NCBI GenBank assembly: GCA_011525755.1
Contig: WYBS01000100.1
Coordinates: 1-45,441 of the forward strand
Direction: 5' to 3'
Length of the DNA stretch: 45,441 nt
Source: Planctomycetaceae bacterium
GTDB lineage: Bacteria; Planctomycetota; PLA2
In this document: positions 7,779-15,622 of the stretch, piece by piece
Layout: each line of letters begins with the position of its first letter
How positions within the stretch are numbered: position 1 is the first letter of the stretch
Position numbers and translations under genes: made by a program
Notes under the pieces: generated by a model
Database searches by the model: none
What the model was told of the DNA's origin: nothing
What the model saw: the letters and a program-made list of their open reading frames with translations, nothing else

Positions 7779-8813
7779 TCAGGCTCGGGCGTAGCCGTAG
7801 CGGCCCCGGTCCTGCAAGTCCGGCAGCAGGCGCCGCGGCACGAGGAACGACCGGGACTCGAGGATGAAGGTGAAGATGCGGTAGCGGTTGCCGGCGGTCT
7901 TGTCGAGGTAGTCGACGCCGCTCGATCCGCCGGTTCCGACGCGCAGCCCGATCATCCGCTCGACCATCCGCGCGTGGCGGAACCGCCAGAGCCGCCAGAG
8001 CTCCTCGAACTCGAGCAGCGAGTCGAGCAGCCGGTTCGGCCAGTGCAGCAGCGGCTCCTCCCGGTAGGCCGCGATGAAGAGGCACGCGGCGCGCACGTTC
8101 GCCTCGGGACCCGCGAGGAACGCGCGCCCCTGTGCGAGATAGTCGTCGAGGCGCCTGAGCGTCGCGTCGCGTTCCGCGCCCGCGAGCTGCGGGTTCGCGG
8201 CATGGAGGTCGCGCTGCGACTTCACGTACGCCTCGAAGGCCCGCAGGTACGTCCCGTCGAACCCGGGCTCAAGCGGCGTCCGCGCGAGCCATCGCGCGAG
8301 CACGTCGCGGAGCGTCGGCGCGGCGCGGATCGCCGCGAACCGCTCCACGTCCGCGGCCTCGAACCGGCGCTCGAACGACCGGCCCTCGTACTCGTACCGC
8401 ACGTCGTCCTTGAGGCCCGCGAGCAGCTCCAGCTCCCGGAACTGCATCGACTGGAACCCCGAGGCGTTGCCGAGCGCGTCGCGGAACGCGAGGAAGTCCG
8501 CGGGGTTCATCGTCTCGAGGACGCCGAGCTGCGCCACGAAGATCTTCTGGATCTCGTGCACGCGGTGGAGCGCCATCACGACGCGCATGATGTCGGGCTC
8601 GGGCACCGGATCCTGCGCCAGCAGGTCGCGCGCGAGCGTCAGCTCGTGGAGCACCTGCTTGAACCAGAGCTCGTAGGCCTGGTGCACGATGAGGAAGAGC
8701 ATCTCGTCGTGGTGCGCGATCGGGCGGGGACGCCCGTCGAGGCCCGGCGGCTCCTGCGCGCCGAGGATCTTGTCGAGGCCGAGGTAGGTGCCGTACGTGA
8801 CCGGGCGGCTCAT
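7779..8813 (-). CDS. kynA: tryptophan 2,3-dioxygenase
   Basis: A protein of 344 residues, in the usual 280-400 range of the family. It is the haem enzyme that opens the indole ring of L-tryptophan to N-formylkynurenine. Signature segments are clear: TYGTYLGLDKIL at the start, HDEMLFLIVHQAYELWFKQ near 35 (substrate-binding His and Phe/Tyr), and WRFRHARMVERMIG followed by GTGGSSGVDYL near the end, which includes the proximal haem His and the carboxylate-binding GTGGSSG loop. ATG 8813 overlaps the stop of the upstream glycosyltransferase as ATGA, so translation is probably coupled; no Shine-Dalgarno site is present. No other kynurenine-pathway gene (kynB, kynU) is nearby, although a de novo or salvage NAD synthetase is found at 23705. 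Confidence 0.95.
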   Translation of the reverse strand: MSRPVTYGTYLGLDKILGAQEPPGLDGRPRPIAHHDEMLFLIVHQAYELWFKQVLHELTLARDLLAQDPVPEPDIMRVVMALHRVHEIQKIFVAQLGVLETMNPADFLAFRDALGNASGFQSMQFRELELLAGLKDDVRYEYEGRSFERRFEAADVERFAAIRAAPTLRDVLARWLARTPLEPGFDGTYLRAFEAYVKSQRDLHAANPQLAGAERDATLRRLDDYLAQGRAFLAGPEANVRAACLFIAAYREEPLLHWPNRLLDSLLEFEELWRLWRFRHARMVERMIGLRVGTGGSSGVDYLDKTAGNRYRIFTFILESRSFLVPRRLLPDLQDRGRYGYARA

Positions 8814-9922
8814 CGGGGAAGGAGCGTAGCACGTCCGCCCCGGACCCGGTACCGACGGCCGCGCCAGTCGACACTCGAGCCGAAGAGGCCGAGGACGAGG
8901 TTCAGCGGCTCGAGGATCCAGAGGAGCGGGAGCAGGGGGAGCGCCCGGACGAGCGAGCGGTCCCAGCAGAAGCGGAAGTCCACGAGGAGTGCGACCGCCG
9001 CGCGGATGGCCGTGTGGAACGCGAGCGCCGCGAGCGCGGGCGCGCCCCCCCGGAGGAGGAGGAGGAGAGGTGCCGCGGAGAGGGGCAGCGCGAGCGCGTA
9101 GAGCAGCGGCGCCGACGAGCGCACGGTGCGCGTCCAGCGGAGCGCGAGGCGGCCGGTCTCGCGGAAACCGCCTCCCGGCGCGTAGAGACGCGCGGCCCGG
9201 CGCGCCAGCGCGAGGCGGCACCCGGCGCGCCGGAGGCGCACGCCCATGCTGTAGTCCTCCGCGATCCGGTCGGCGACGGAGCGGAAGCCGCCGACCCTCG
9301 CGAGCGCCTCGCGCCGGATCCCGATCGTCGCGCCGGTCATCACGCGCCCGCGGCCGAGGAGCACGGAGAGCACGGCCTCGGTGTCGAAGAGAAGGCCGCC
9401 GAGCCGCGCCCAGAAGCCCCGCATCCCGAAGACGACAGGGACGAACGAGACGGCGTCCGCCTTCGCGAGGCCGTTGGCGACGTCGCGGAGGTAGAGCGGG
9501 TCGGGCCGCACGTCGGAATCCGCGACGGCGATGATCCCGTGGCGCGCGACCGCCTCGCCGCGGAGGACGACGGCGACCTTCGGGTTCCTCGCGTCCGCGT
9601 CGCGTCCCTCGATCCGCCGGGCGGGCACGTCGGGCACGCGGCGCATCGCCTCGTCGGCCGCGGCCGTGGCGGGGTCACCCGGCCGCTCGTGGAGGAAGAG
9701 GACCTCGAAGTCCGGGTAGTTCTGCCGGAGCGTGGCCTCGAGGTTCGGAAGGAGCCCCGGATCCTCGCCGTAGAGCGGCTTCAGGAGCGAGATCCCGGGC
9801 GTCTCGCCCTTCGGGATCGACGCCACGCGGGCGCGGGCGAGGTAGCGGAGGAGGCAGAGGAGGCCCAGCGCCTGGCGGAGCAGGGCGGCGAGCGCGACGG
9901 CCCAGACGACGGCGGCCGTCAT
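8810..9922 (-). CDS. GT21-like (ceramide glucosyltransferase / HpnI type) glycosyltransferase
   Basis: A protein of 370 residues. An N-terminal membrane helix (AVVWAVALAALLRQALGLLCLL) is followed by a GT-A domain: SLLKPLYGED near 48, VADSDVRPD near 135 (metal-binding DxD-like), TGATIGIRREAL near 195 and EDYSMGVRLR near 225. The final motif reads LALRW, close to (Q/R)xxRW but with Leu in the first place. Two or more C-terminal hydrophobic segments follow (280-345). This layout is that of family GT21, which includes ceramide glucosyltransferases and hopanoid HpnI. The acceptor lipid cannot be told from sequence; no sphingolipid or hopanoid gene is in view. The gene is the first of a coupled pair with kynA, which is an odd partner. 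Confidence 0.85.
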   Translation of the reverse strand: MTAAVVWAVALAALLRQALGLLCLLRYLARARVASIPKGETPGISLLKPLYGEDPGLLPNLEATLRQNYPDFEVLFLHERPGDPATAAADEAMRRVPDVPARRIEGRDADARNPKVAVVLRGEAVARHGIIAVADSDVRPDPLYLRDVANGLAKADAVSFVPVVFGMRGFWARLGGLLFDTEAVLSVLLGRGRVMTGATIGIRREALARVGGFRSVADRIAEDYSMGVRLRRAGCRLALARRAARLYAPGGGFRETGRLALRWTRTVRSSAPLLYALALPLSAAPLLLLLRGGAPALAALAFHTAIRAAVALLVDFRFCWDRSLVRALPLLPLLWILEPLNLVLGLFGSSVDWRGRRYRVRGGRATLLPR

Positions 9923-9951
9923 CCGTGCCCGCCCCCGGGCTTGCCAGCCGA

Positions 9952-9968
9952 AGCCTTGGCGAAGGCGG
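9952..9968 (-). repeat. copy B of a dispersed 17-bp intergenic repeat
   Basis: The minus strand reads CCGCCTTCGCCAAGGCT, identical to 15476-15492 on the plus strand. Similarity continues after it: TCGGCTGGCAAGCCCGG here against GTGGCGGACAAAGTCGG there. Both lie between genes. Similar elements are common in intergenic DNA of several GC-rich phyla, as far as I recall. Confidence 0.7.
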
Positions 9969-10037
9969 CAGCCCCCCCCGATCCTTCCGCCACAGGCAAC
10001 CTGCCGCTACCGTACATGTCGCACGGTTATAGCCGCC

Positions 10038-10685
10038 ATGACGATGGATATGGGCGATCCGCGCGCCGAACGCCTGGAGATGGTCCAGCGCCAGATCGTC
10101 GCCCGCGGCATCACCGATCCCCTCGTCGTCTCCGCGATGCGCACGGTCCCGCGGCACGAGTTCGTCCCCGAGGAGCTCCGCGACCTCGCCTACGACGACC
10201 GCCCGCTGCCCATCGGCCGCGGCCAGACGATCAGCCAGCCCTATATCGTCGCGCTCATGACCGAGCTCGCGGAGCTCAAGGGGGAGGAGAGCGTCCTCGA
10301 GGTCGGGACCGGGTCCGGCTACCAGGCGGCCGTCCTCGCGGAGATCGCGGCACGGGTCTACACGATCGAGCTCGTCGAGCCGCTGCTCCGCGCGGCGGCG
10401 GCGACGCTCGTCCGGCTGCACTACCGGAACGTGTTCCCGCGCCTCGGCGACGGCAGCCTCGGCTGGAAGGAGATGGCGCCCTTCGACGCGATCCTCGTCA
10501 CGGCTGCGGCGGCGCGGCGGATCCCGAAGGAGCTTCTCGACCAGCTGGCCGACGGCGGGCGGCTCGTCGCCCCGGTGGGGGGCGAGGTGCAGACGCTCTC
10601 CGTCGTCCGCCGCCGCGGCAAGGCCTTCGAACGGAGGGATGTCACGGCAGTCCGCTTCGTGCCCCTCCTCGGCGCCGCAGAATGA
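10038..10685 (+). CDS. pcm: protein-L-isoaspartate O-methyltransferase
   Basis: A protein of 215 residues, full length for the family. It methylates isoaspartyl residues in aged proteins using S-adenosylmethionine and so starts their repair. MVQRQIVARGITDPLVVSAM near residue 15 and the QTISQPYIVALMTE segment near 68 are hallmarks of PCMT. LEVGTGSGYQAAVLAEI near 92 is motif I of the SAM-binding fold, and DAILVTAAA near 155 is the motif around post-I/II. ATG 10038 is chosen; there is no Shine-Dalgarno site but TTATAG sits 5 nt upstream, so the mRNA may be leaderless. The stop overlaps the next start as ATGA. Confidence 0.95.
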   Translation: MTMDMGDPRAERLEMVQRQIVARGITDPLVVSAMRTVPRHEFVPEELRDLAYDDRPLPIGRGQTISQPYIVALMTELAELKGEESVLEVGTGSGYQAAVLAEIAARVYTIELVEPLLRAAAATLVRLHYRNVFPRLGDGSLGWKEMAPFDAILVTAAAARRIPKELLDQLADGGRLVAPVGGEVQTLSVVRRRGKAFERRDVTAVRFVPLLGAAE

Positions 10686-11338
10686 TCCCGTTCCTCCGGG
10701 CGCTCTCCTTTCTCGCGAACACGGCCCTCTTCGCCGCGCCCCCGCTGCTCCTCGGCCTGGGCTGGCCCGTCGCGGCCGCCCTCGCGGCGGCGCTCTTCCT
10801 CCTCTCCTTCCGGGCGTGTGGCCGCGCCCCGGACGGCACGCCGGCGCCCGCGGAGGCCGTCGAGGCGGCGGCCCGCGCCGCGGAGAGGATGGGGGCCCCG
10901 CCGCCCCGCTACGTCCGGACCGTCCAGGGATGGACCGCCGGCGCGGTGCGGACGCGCGGCGGGTACGGCCTCGTGCTGGGCGAGGAGGTCTCCCCGCGGC
11001 ACCGGGAAGCGGTGCTTGCGCACGAGATCGCGCACTTTGCCGCAGGGGACCTCTTCTGGGAGCCCCTCACCGACGGTCCCGCCCGTGTCCTTTTGGAAGC
11101 GACACGTGGCCTCTTCCGGGTACTCGCGGTGCCGTTCGTCGTGGCCGCGGCGCCGCTCGGGAAGGTGACGGAATTGAACGCGGACCGTCTCGCGGCGCGC
11201 GCATTCCCCGGCTACGCCGATACCCTGCACGAGGTCGCCGATAAAATGGGCCCCGGCGCCGGCCTGTTCTACCCCTCGTTGGCGCAGCGTGCCCGTCATG
11301 CGGCACGGCATTCGAAGAGGGAACCGCAGTCCTCTTAA
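10682..11338 (+). CDS. M48-family membrane metallopeptidase
   Basis: A protein of 218 residues, coupled to pcm by a 4-nt ATGA overlap. One or two hydrophobic segments lie at residues 10-45. The zinc-binding HEIAH sits at 114-118, and the third ligand is Glu164 in ELNAD (ExxAD motif), as in Ste24/HtpX-type M48 peptidases. A second hydrophobic stretch (LAVPFVVAAAPLG) lies between them. HtpX-like enzymes clear damaged membrane proteins; pairing with the isoaspartate repair enzyme suggests a protein quality-control pair, which is inference. It is shorter than HtpX (about 290). Substrate is unknown. Confidence 0.85.
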   Translation: MIPFLRALSFLANTALFAAPPLLLGLGWPVAAALAAALFLLSFRACGRAPDGTPAPAEAVEAAARAAERMGAPPPRYVRTVQGWTAGAVRTRGGYGLVLGEEVSPRHREAVLAHEIAHFAAGDLFWEPLTDGPARVLLEATRGLFRVLAVPFVVAAAPLGKVTELNADRLAARAFPGYADTLHEVADKMGPGAGLFYPSLAQRARHAARHSKREPQSS

Positions 11339-11392
11339 ATCCGAGCCCCTGAGCGTCGATACAACCTGAGTCGCAGCGTCGGGAGAACCACC

Positions 11393-11557
11393 ATGACGGG
11401 CAACAACTACTACTGCGCAGGCGAGCAGTGCCGCAAGACGACGCGGCGCCTGTGCGTACGGATGCGCAAGCGCACCTACTTCTACTGCGTCAACTGCGGC
11501 CGCCGCCTCGAGCTCCGCGAGGGCATCGACCAGCTCCGCGTCCGCCGCGCCGGCTGA
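11393..11557 (+). CDS. small Cys-rich zinc-ribbon-like protein (54 residues)
   Basis: A short frame M-T-G-N-N-Y-Y-C with cysteines at 8, 13, 21, 32 and 35 (the last two as CVNCG). The middle is strongly basic (KTTRRLCVRMRKR). Four or five cysteines with a CxxC suggest a zinc ribbon. It starts 54 nt after the M48 gene, has GGGAGAACC before the ATG, and stops 3 nt before the end of the convergent gene. The tight spacing and the clean codon pattern favour a real gene. A nucleic-acid-binding role would fit the charge but is not shown. Confidence 0.6.
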   Translation: MTGNNYYCAGEQCRKTTRRLCVRMRKRTYFYCVNCGRRLELREGIDQLRVRRAG

Positions 11558-11560
11558 TCG

Positions 11561-12865
11561 CTACCGCGTCTCCGGCAGGGACGCGGCGTCGACCTCTGCC
11601 TGCCCGCTCCACAGAAACTCCCGGGCGCGGCCGGGGACCCCTTCGAGCGTCACCGCGTACCGGTGCCCCGCGACGAGCCACTCCGCCGGAAGGTAGCCGT
11701 CCGCATCGGTGTGGAGCTCGAACGCGGGCCTCGGCTCCGGGAACTCGAGGTCCGAGATGTAGATCGAGGTCTCCTCCGCCGGCACGCCCTTCCGCAGGAC
11801 GCGGATGCGCCCCCCGCTGCCGCGCTCGAGCGCGACATCCACGGGGCCGACATCTCCCCGGATGGCGCCGAGCAGCCGGTGGAAGGCGGCGTGTCCCGCG
11901 CGTTTCACGCACAGGAGGCCCTCGCCCTCGAGATCGACCTCGATCTCGAACCGGCCCTCCCGGTCGGTGTGCGCGCCGAACGCGGCGAGCACGTCGCCAG
12001 TCTCGCTTCGCCACTTGCGGACGGCATGGCCTCCGGATTCCCAGGACTCGATGTAGAAGTCGTCGTCGCCCGGCGTCTCGCGCCCCGCGACATAGGCCTC
12101 GACGAGTGCCCCGGAGACCGGGCGTCCCTGCGCGTCCGTGACGCGGCCGCGGATACGGAAGGCGGGCGGGAGGACGAGATCGACATCGACGACCTCCGTG
12201 GTTCGATCGACGGCGAGCGGCGTCCATGCGGGCCGGCGGCCGGGCGCGCTGGCCTCGAGCAGGAGGCCCCGGATCCGTGGCAGCTCGATCTCGAACGTGC
12301 CGTCGGCGTTCGCGTCCTCGTAGGCCCACGGAAACACCTCGTGGGCGCGGAGCCACTCGGCCGTCCATGGGGCCTCCGCCCCCTTCTTGTCGTGGGCGAC
12401 CTCGATCTCGACCCCTTTGTTCAGCGGCGCGTCCGAGCCCGTCACGCGCCCGCGCACGCGGAACGGACGATGGGCCCAGAGCGCCCCCTCGCGGAGCGCC
12501 CGCTCCACCGACGGCGGGGCGAGGGTCCACACGGGGTCGGCCGCGACGAGGTCGCCTCGGCCGTCCCCGGGCAGCTGCAGGGCACCCGCGTCGTCCGCCT
12601 CGAGCTCGCGCGACCCGAGCCGGACCTTGAACCGCGGGATCGCCGATCCGTCCAAGAGGTCGCGCACGGGGATCGAGGCGTCGCGGCAAGCCTCGTGGGG
12701 ATCGGGCGGTTCCTCCGTGTCGGGCGGCGGGCCGGGTGGCATCGCGGCATCCGGCGGCGCGGCGTCCTCCCGCGACCGCCCGCGAGGAGGCGATGCCCGC
12801 GACAGGAGCAGGAGCGCGAGCAGCGCCGCGGCGGAGAGGAGCAAGGCGAGGTTCCGCGGCCTCAC
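11561..12865 (-). CDS. membrane-anchored protein with carboxypeptidase-regulatory-like domains
   Basis: A protein of 434 residues from GTG 12865. After VRPRNLALLLSAAALLALLLL, an uncleaved anchor or signal peptide, comes a Pro-rich linker. At least two Ig-like regulatory domains follow: FRVRGRVTGSDAPLNK to DANADGTFEIEL, and FRIRGRVTDAQGRPVSGALVEAYV to TDREGRFEIEVD. A third, looser repeat ends the protein (GGRIRVLRKGVPAEETSIYISD). Such beta-sandwich domains occur in surface proteins and in TonB-linked systems; here no enzymatic domain is present. The start is supported by TAGACT 7 nt upstream. The longer open frame up to 12946 covers this promoter and is not expected to be translated. Confidence 0.75.
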   Translation of the reverse strand: MRPRNLALLLSAAALLALLLLSRASPPRGRSREDAAPPDAAMPPGPPPDTEEPPDPHEACRDASIPVRDLLDGSAIPRFKVRLGSRELEADDAGALQLPGDGRGDLVAADPVWTLAPPSVERALREGALWAHRPFRVRGRVTGSDAPLNKGVEIEVAHDKKGAEAPWTAEWLRAHEVFPWAYEDANADGTFEIELPRIRGLLLEASAPGRRPAWTPLAVDRTTEVVDVDLVLPPAFRIRGRVTDAQGRPVSGALVEAYVAGRETPGDDDFYIESWESGGHAVRKWRSETGDVLAAFGAHTDREGRFEIEVDLEGEGLLCVKRAGHAAFHRLLGAIRGDVGPVDVALERGSGGRIRVLRKGVPAEETSIYISDLEFPEPRPAFELHTDADGYLPAEWLVAGHRYAVTLEGVPGRAREFLWSGQAEVDAASLPETR

Positions 12866-12872
12866 GACACGC

Positions 12873-12878
12873 AGTCTA
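12873..12878 (-). promoter_or_regulatory. -10-like TAGACT, 7 nt before GTG 12865
   Basis: The minus strand reads ATTAGACT-GCGTGTC-GTG. No Shine-Dalgarno site is present. The same hexamer with the same spacing occurs before the starts at 23255, 41839 and 42377. Confidence 0.5.
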
Positions 12879-12944
12879 ATCCGGCGGGGAGGGGCGCGGG
12901 GTCCGGGATGCCCGCGGGATGCGGCTGGTCGCCGGCGACCGGGC

Positions 12945-12973
12945 ACCGGTGCGGCACGGATGCCGCACCCGGT
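12945..12973 (-). terminator. strong GC-rich hairpin between two minus-strand genes
   Basis: ACCGGTGCGGCA (12945-12956) pairs with 12961-12973 (TGCCGCACCCGGT) over 12 bp with one bulged C and a CGGA tetraloop. It lies about 65 nt past the stop at 13037. There is no U-tract, so it could be a factor-dependent terminator aid or a structural palindrome instead. Confidence 0.4.
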
Positions 12974-13036
12974 CGTCCCAAGTGGCTATCGCGACGTGGG
13001 GTGGAGGCCCACGCTTCGCGGGAGACGCGGATCCCC

Positions 13037-15421
13037 CTACCGGACCCGCACCCAGCGATTCCCGTCGCGCGCCGGCTCGACATCGCGGAGCGGCCGCGAC
13101 GCGAGGTTCTTCTCCTGCGAGCTCATCACGTCGGCCGGGGGCGCGTTCTCGCCTGCGTACGGCCCGTTGAGGCAGGCGAAGAGGCGGCCCTCCCCGTCGA
13201 GGTAGAACGCCCGGTGGCCGGACATGCCCCGGCTCACCGGCCACGCGAGGACGACCACCACCGTCTCGGCGAGGTCGCCGTCCACGCGGCGGAGGCGGGC
13301 CTCCTTCTCGTGCTCGCCGATCGGCGTCCCGTCCTCCGCCGGCAGGTAGGTGCGGAAGCGGTACCCGCCGCGGGTGTAGTCGCCGCCGAGGCGCTGGAAC
13401 GTACCGCTCACGAGCGGCGTCGCCGAGCGCGCGCGCTTCTCGCCGGCGCGCGGCTGGCCGAGGAGCTCGCCGAGGAACCCGAACTCGCCCTCGCCGTCGC
13501 CGTCCGCGTCGCGCAGCGCGTTCGTGCGGAAGGTCTGCTGCGCCGTGTGGATGGCGCGGAGCGTCGAGACCGCGGCCGCCTCGTTCTGCTCGACCCGCGC
13601 CTGCTGCAGGTTCGGCACCGCGATCGCGGCCATCATGAGCAGGCCGCCGAGGCCGCCGAGGCTCCCGAAGCCGCCGGTGGGGGAGCGCGTGACGGACAGG
13701 ATGCCGTGCTGGTCGGCCACCGTCCAGGAGAGCGACGGGCCGAGGTTCTTCAGGATGCCGCTCGACGGACCGAGACGGCGGCGCTCGCCGGGGAGCGGCG
13801 TGCCGCCGGGAAGCCCGGCGAGGACCGACTCGAGGACCGCGCCGGGGCCCTTCTGCAGGTCGTCGTAGGTCACGACGACCGCGTTCTCCGGGACCTCCCG
13901 CAGGAGCCCGCGGAAGCGCTCGGCGGTCTGGAGCGAGCGGCGGCGCACCATGCGCTTGAACGCCGCCTCGCTCGCGGCCACGATCAGCCGGTTGTCCACG
14001 AGCGCGTAGCAGATGCAGAGGTCCTCGGGCAGCTGGTCCGTGTCGAAGCGGTAGGCGTAGCCCGCGAGGCCCTCCACGAGGATCGCGCGGCGCGTGGCGA
14101 ACCGGCTGCGTTCCGGGAGGCGTTCGAGGATCGCGCGCGCGCGAGCCGGGTCCGGCACGTCGCAGACGAGCGCCGTGCCGAGGAGCTGGCCCCAGATCGC
14201 GTCGAGCCCGGGCCCGTCCACCCGGTCCGTGGGCACGTTGACGAGCGCGCAGCGCGGGCCGAAGACGTCGAACACGTCGGTCTCGACGTCGAGGCCGCCC
14301 TCCTTGAGCGTCGCGAGCATCTCCTCGAACTCCCGCCGCGGCCCCTCGGACAATGCCTCGCGCATCGCGCGGACGAGGCGCCGGCCGTCGATCGCGAAGA
14401 GCGAGAAGGAGGCCGTGTCGGCGGGGAGGTCGTCGAGCAGTCTCCGGTCGGCGGTGTGCGCCGCGAGGAGCTGCGTCATGAAGTCCTTGCCGCCGGGCGA
14501 GTCGAGCACCTGCGAGAGGACGATGTCGTTCCCTTCGCAGCGGACCGCCATGGCGAGCGAGCGCACCTGGTCGAGACCCAGCGCCTTGACCACGCGGGCG
14601 GCCTCCGGCGGGACCACCGGGCCGAAGCGCTCGAAGATCGAGCCGAGCGCGAGGTGCACCCGGAGGGCGTCGCGCGGGTCGCCGCAGCGGGTCATCGGCT
14701 GCTGGAACGACGGCTCCTCGGCGAGCGAGGGCTGCTCGTCGTTCTGCAGCCGGTCCATCGCCGCGGTCACCGTCTCGCGCCCGAAGCCCGCGAGGAAGGC
14801 GTCGTCGAAGAGCGCCATCTCCACGACCCACGGCACGGGCTTCTTGCCGACGATGCGCGAGTAGGGGTGCCCGCCGACGGTGCCCTTCTCCACGTGCACG
14901 CCGTCCTGCGTCGCGGCCGCGGCGGAGAGGAAGGCGATCGCCTCCTCGGCGCGCGCCTCCGCGCCGCGCACGGTGAGGCCGGCGAGGATCCGCACGCCGT
15001 CGAGCGAGGACGTCGAGGACGGGGGATCGATCGACTCGACGCTGAGCACGACCTCCCCGCGCAGCGCGCCGAGGATCTGGGCGATGTCCGGCATGCCCGC
15101 CGCCTCCGGCGGCAGGGCCGGGAAGGCGGACTCCCCGAACAGCTGCTTCAGCTCGGGCGAGGAGAGCCACCGGTAGAGGCCCGTGTGCTGGAAGCGGTCG
15201 ATCGCTCCCCTGAGGTCCGGGACGTGGAGCGTAAGGAGCGCCCTCGGCGGCACGGCGCGCAGGAGGCGTACCGCCTGCCCCGTGGTGCCGAGGATCTCCT
15301 CGGCGGCCGCTCCCTCGGCCGCTCCCGTCAGCACCGAGAGGGCGACGGGCGGCGGGGCGGGCGGGCTCGCGAGGTCGGCGCAAGCCGTGAGGAGGAGGAG
15401 GACGGGGACGTACCGGCGCAT
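13037..15421 (-). CDS. large lipoprotein with an internal pilin-like segment and DUF2950-like end
   Basis: A protein of 794 residues. MRRYVPVLLLLTAC is a lipoprotein signal with the lipobox Cys at 14. Residues 40-560 resemble the large DUF3352-type surface proteins (repeated blocks such as RALLTLHVPDLRGAIDRF and DIVLSQVLDSPGGKDF). Around 590-640 comes a hydrophobic stretch and LLMMAAIAVPNLQQARVEQN, then EAAAVSTLRAIHTAQQTF, which closely matches the start of type IV pilins and type II pseudopilins, yet it is internal and has no prepilin leader. The end (GGYRFRTYLPAEDGTPIGEHE to HRAFYLDGEGRLFACLN) resembles DUF2950. The start ATG 15421 follows GATAAGAC at a few nt. Function is unknown; probably exported and lipid-anchored. 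Confidence 0.75.
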   Translation of the reverse strand: MRRYVPVLLLLTACADLASPPAPPPVALSVLTGAAEGAAAEEILGTTGQAVRLLRAVPPRALLTLHVPDLRGAIDRFQHTGLYRWLSSPELKQLFGESAFPALPPEAAGMPDIAQILGALRGEVVLSVESIDPPSSTSSLDGVRILAGLTVRGAEARAEEAIAFLSAAAATQDGVHVEKGTVGGHPYSRIVGKKPVPWVVEMALFDDAFLAGFGRETVTAAMDRLQNDEQPSLAEEPSFQQPMTRCGDPRDALRVHLALGSIFERFGPVVPPEAARVVKALGLDQVRSLAMAVRCEGNDIVLSQVLDSPGGKDFMTQLLAAHTADRRLLDDLPADTASFSLFAIDGRRLVRAMREALSEGPRREFEEMLATLKEGGLDVETDVFDVFGPRCALVNVPTDRVDGPGLDAIWGQLLGTALVCDVPDPARARAILERLPERSRFATRRAILVEGLAGYAYRFDTDQLPEDLCICYALVDNRLIVAASEAAFKRMVRRRSLQTAERFRGLLREVPENAVVVTYDDLQKGPGAVLESVLAGLPGGTPLPGERRRLGPSSGILKNLGPSLSWTVADQHGILSVTRSPTGGFGSLGGLGGLLMMAAIAVPNLQQARVEQNEAAAVSTLRAIHTAQQTFRTNALRDADGDGEGEFGFLGELLGQPRAGEKRARSATPLVSGTFQRLGGDYTRGGYRFRTYLPAEDGTPIGEHEKEARLRRVDGDLAETVVVVLAWPVSRGMSGHRAFYLDGEGRLFACLNGPYAGENAPPADVMSSQEKNLASRPLRDVEPARDGNRWVRVR

Positions 15422-15475
15422 AGCGTCTTATCGAGCTGAGACGCTTGGCTCCTGAACCCGCCTTCGCCGGGGCTT

Positions 15476-15492
15476 CCGCCTTCGCCAAGGCT
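15476..15492 (+). repeat. copy A of a dispersed 17-bp intergenic repeat
   Basis: CCGCCTTCGCCAAGGCT is followed by GTGGCGGACAAAGTCGGCGG. It is the same element, in the opposite orientation, as at 9952-9968. A partial copy (CCGCCTTCGCCGGGGCT) precedes it immediately. Confidence 0.7.
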
Positions 15493-15541
15493 GTGGCGGA
15501 CAAAGTCGGCGGGCAAACGGGGGGGGCCGGGGGGGGCCGGG

Positions 15542-15558
15542 CTCCCCCGGGCCCCCTC
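15542..15558. repeat. C-rich mirror repeat (CTCCCCCGGGCCCCCTC)
   Basis: The sequence reads the same in both directions on one strand. It is the shortest of four perfect members of a family with a CCCCC-G(S)G-CCCCC core (others at 32675, 41861, 45128). It follows two G8 runs at 15520-15540, so the DNA here is strongly structured. Confidence 0.75.
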
Positions 15559-15622
15559 AAGTCGCTTTTCGTCTCAGGCCGATACGGCTCTGGTCTTGGC
15601 CCACGGCTCGTCCATCTCCTTC

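Noticed and set aside
11663-15439. A 1258-residue plus-strand frame
   Set aside because: Arg/Glu/Ala-rich mirror image of two good minus-strand genes with lipoprotein and domain signals; typical of high-GC DNA.
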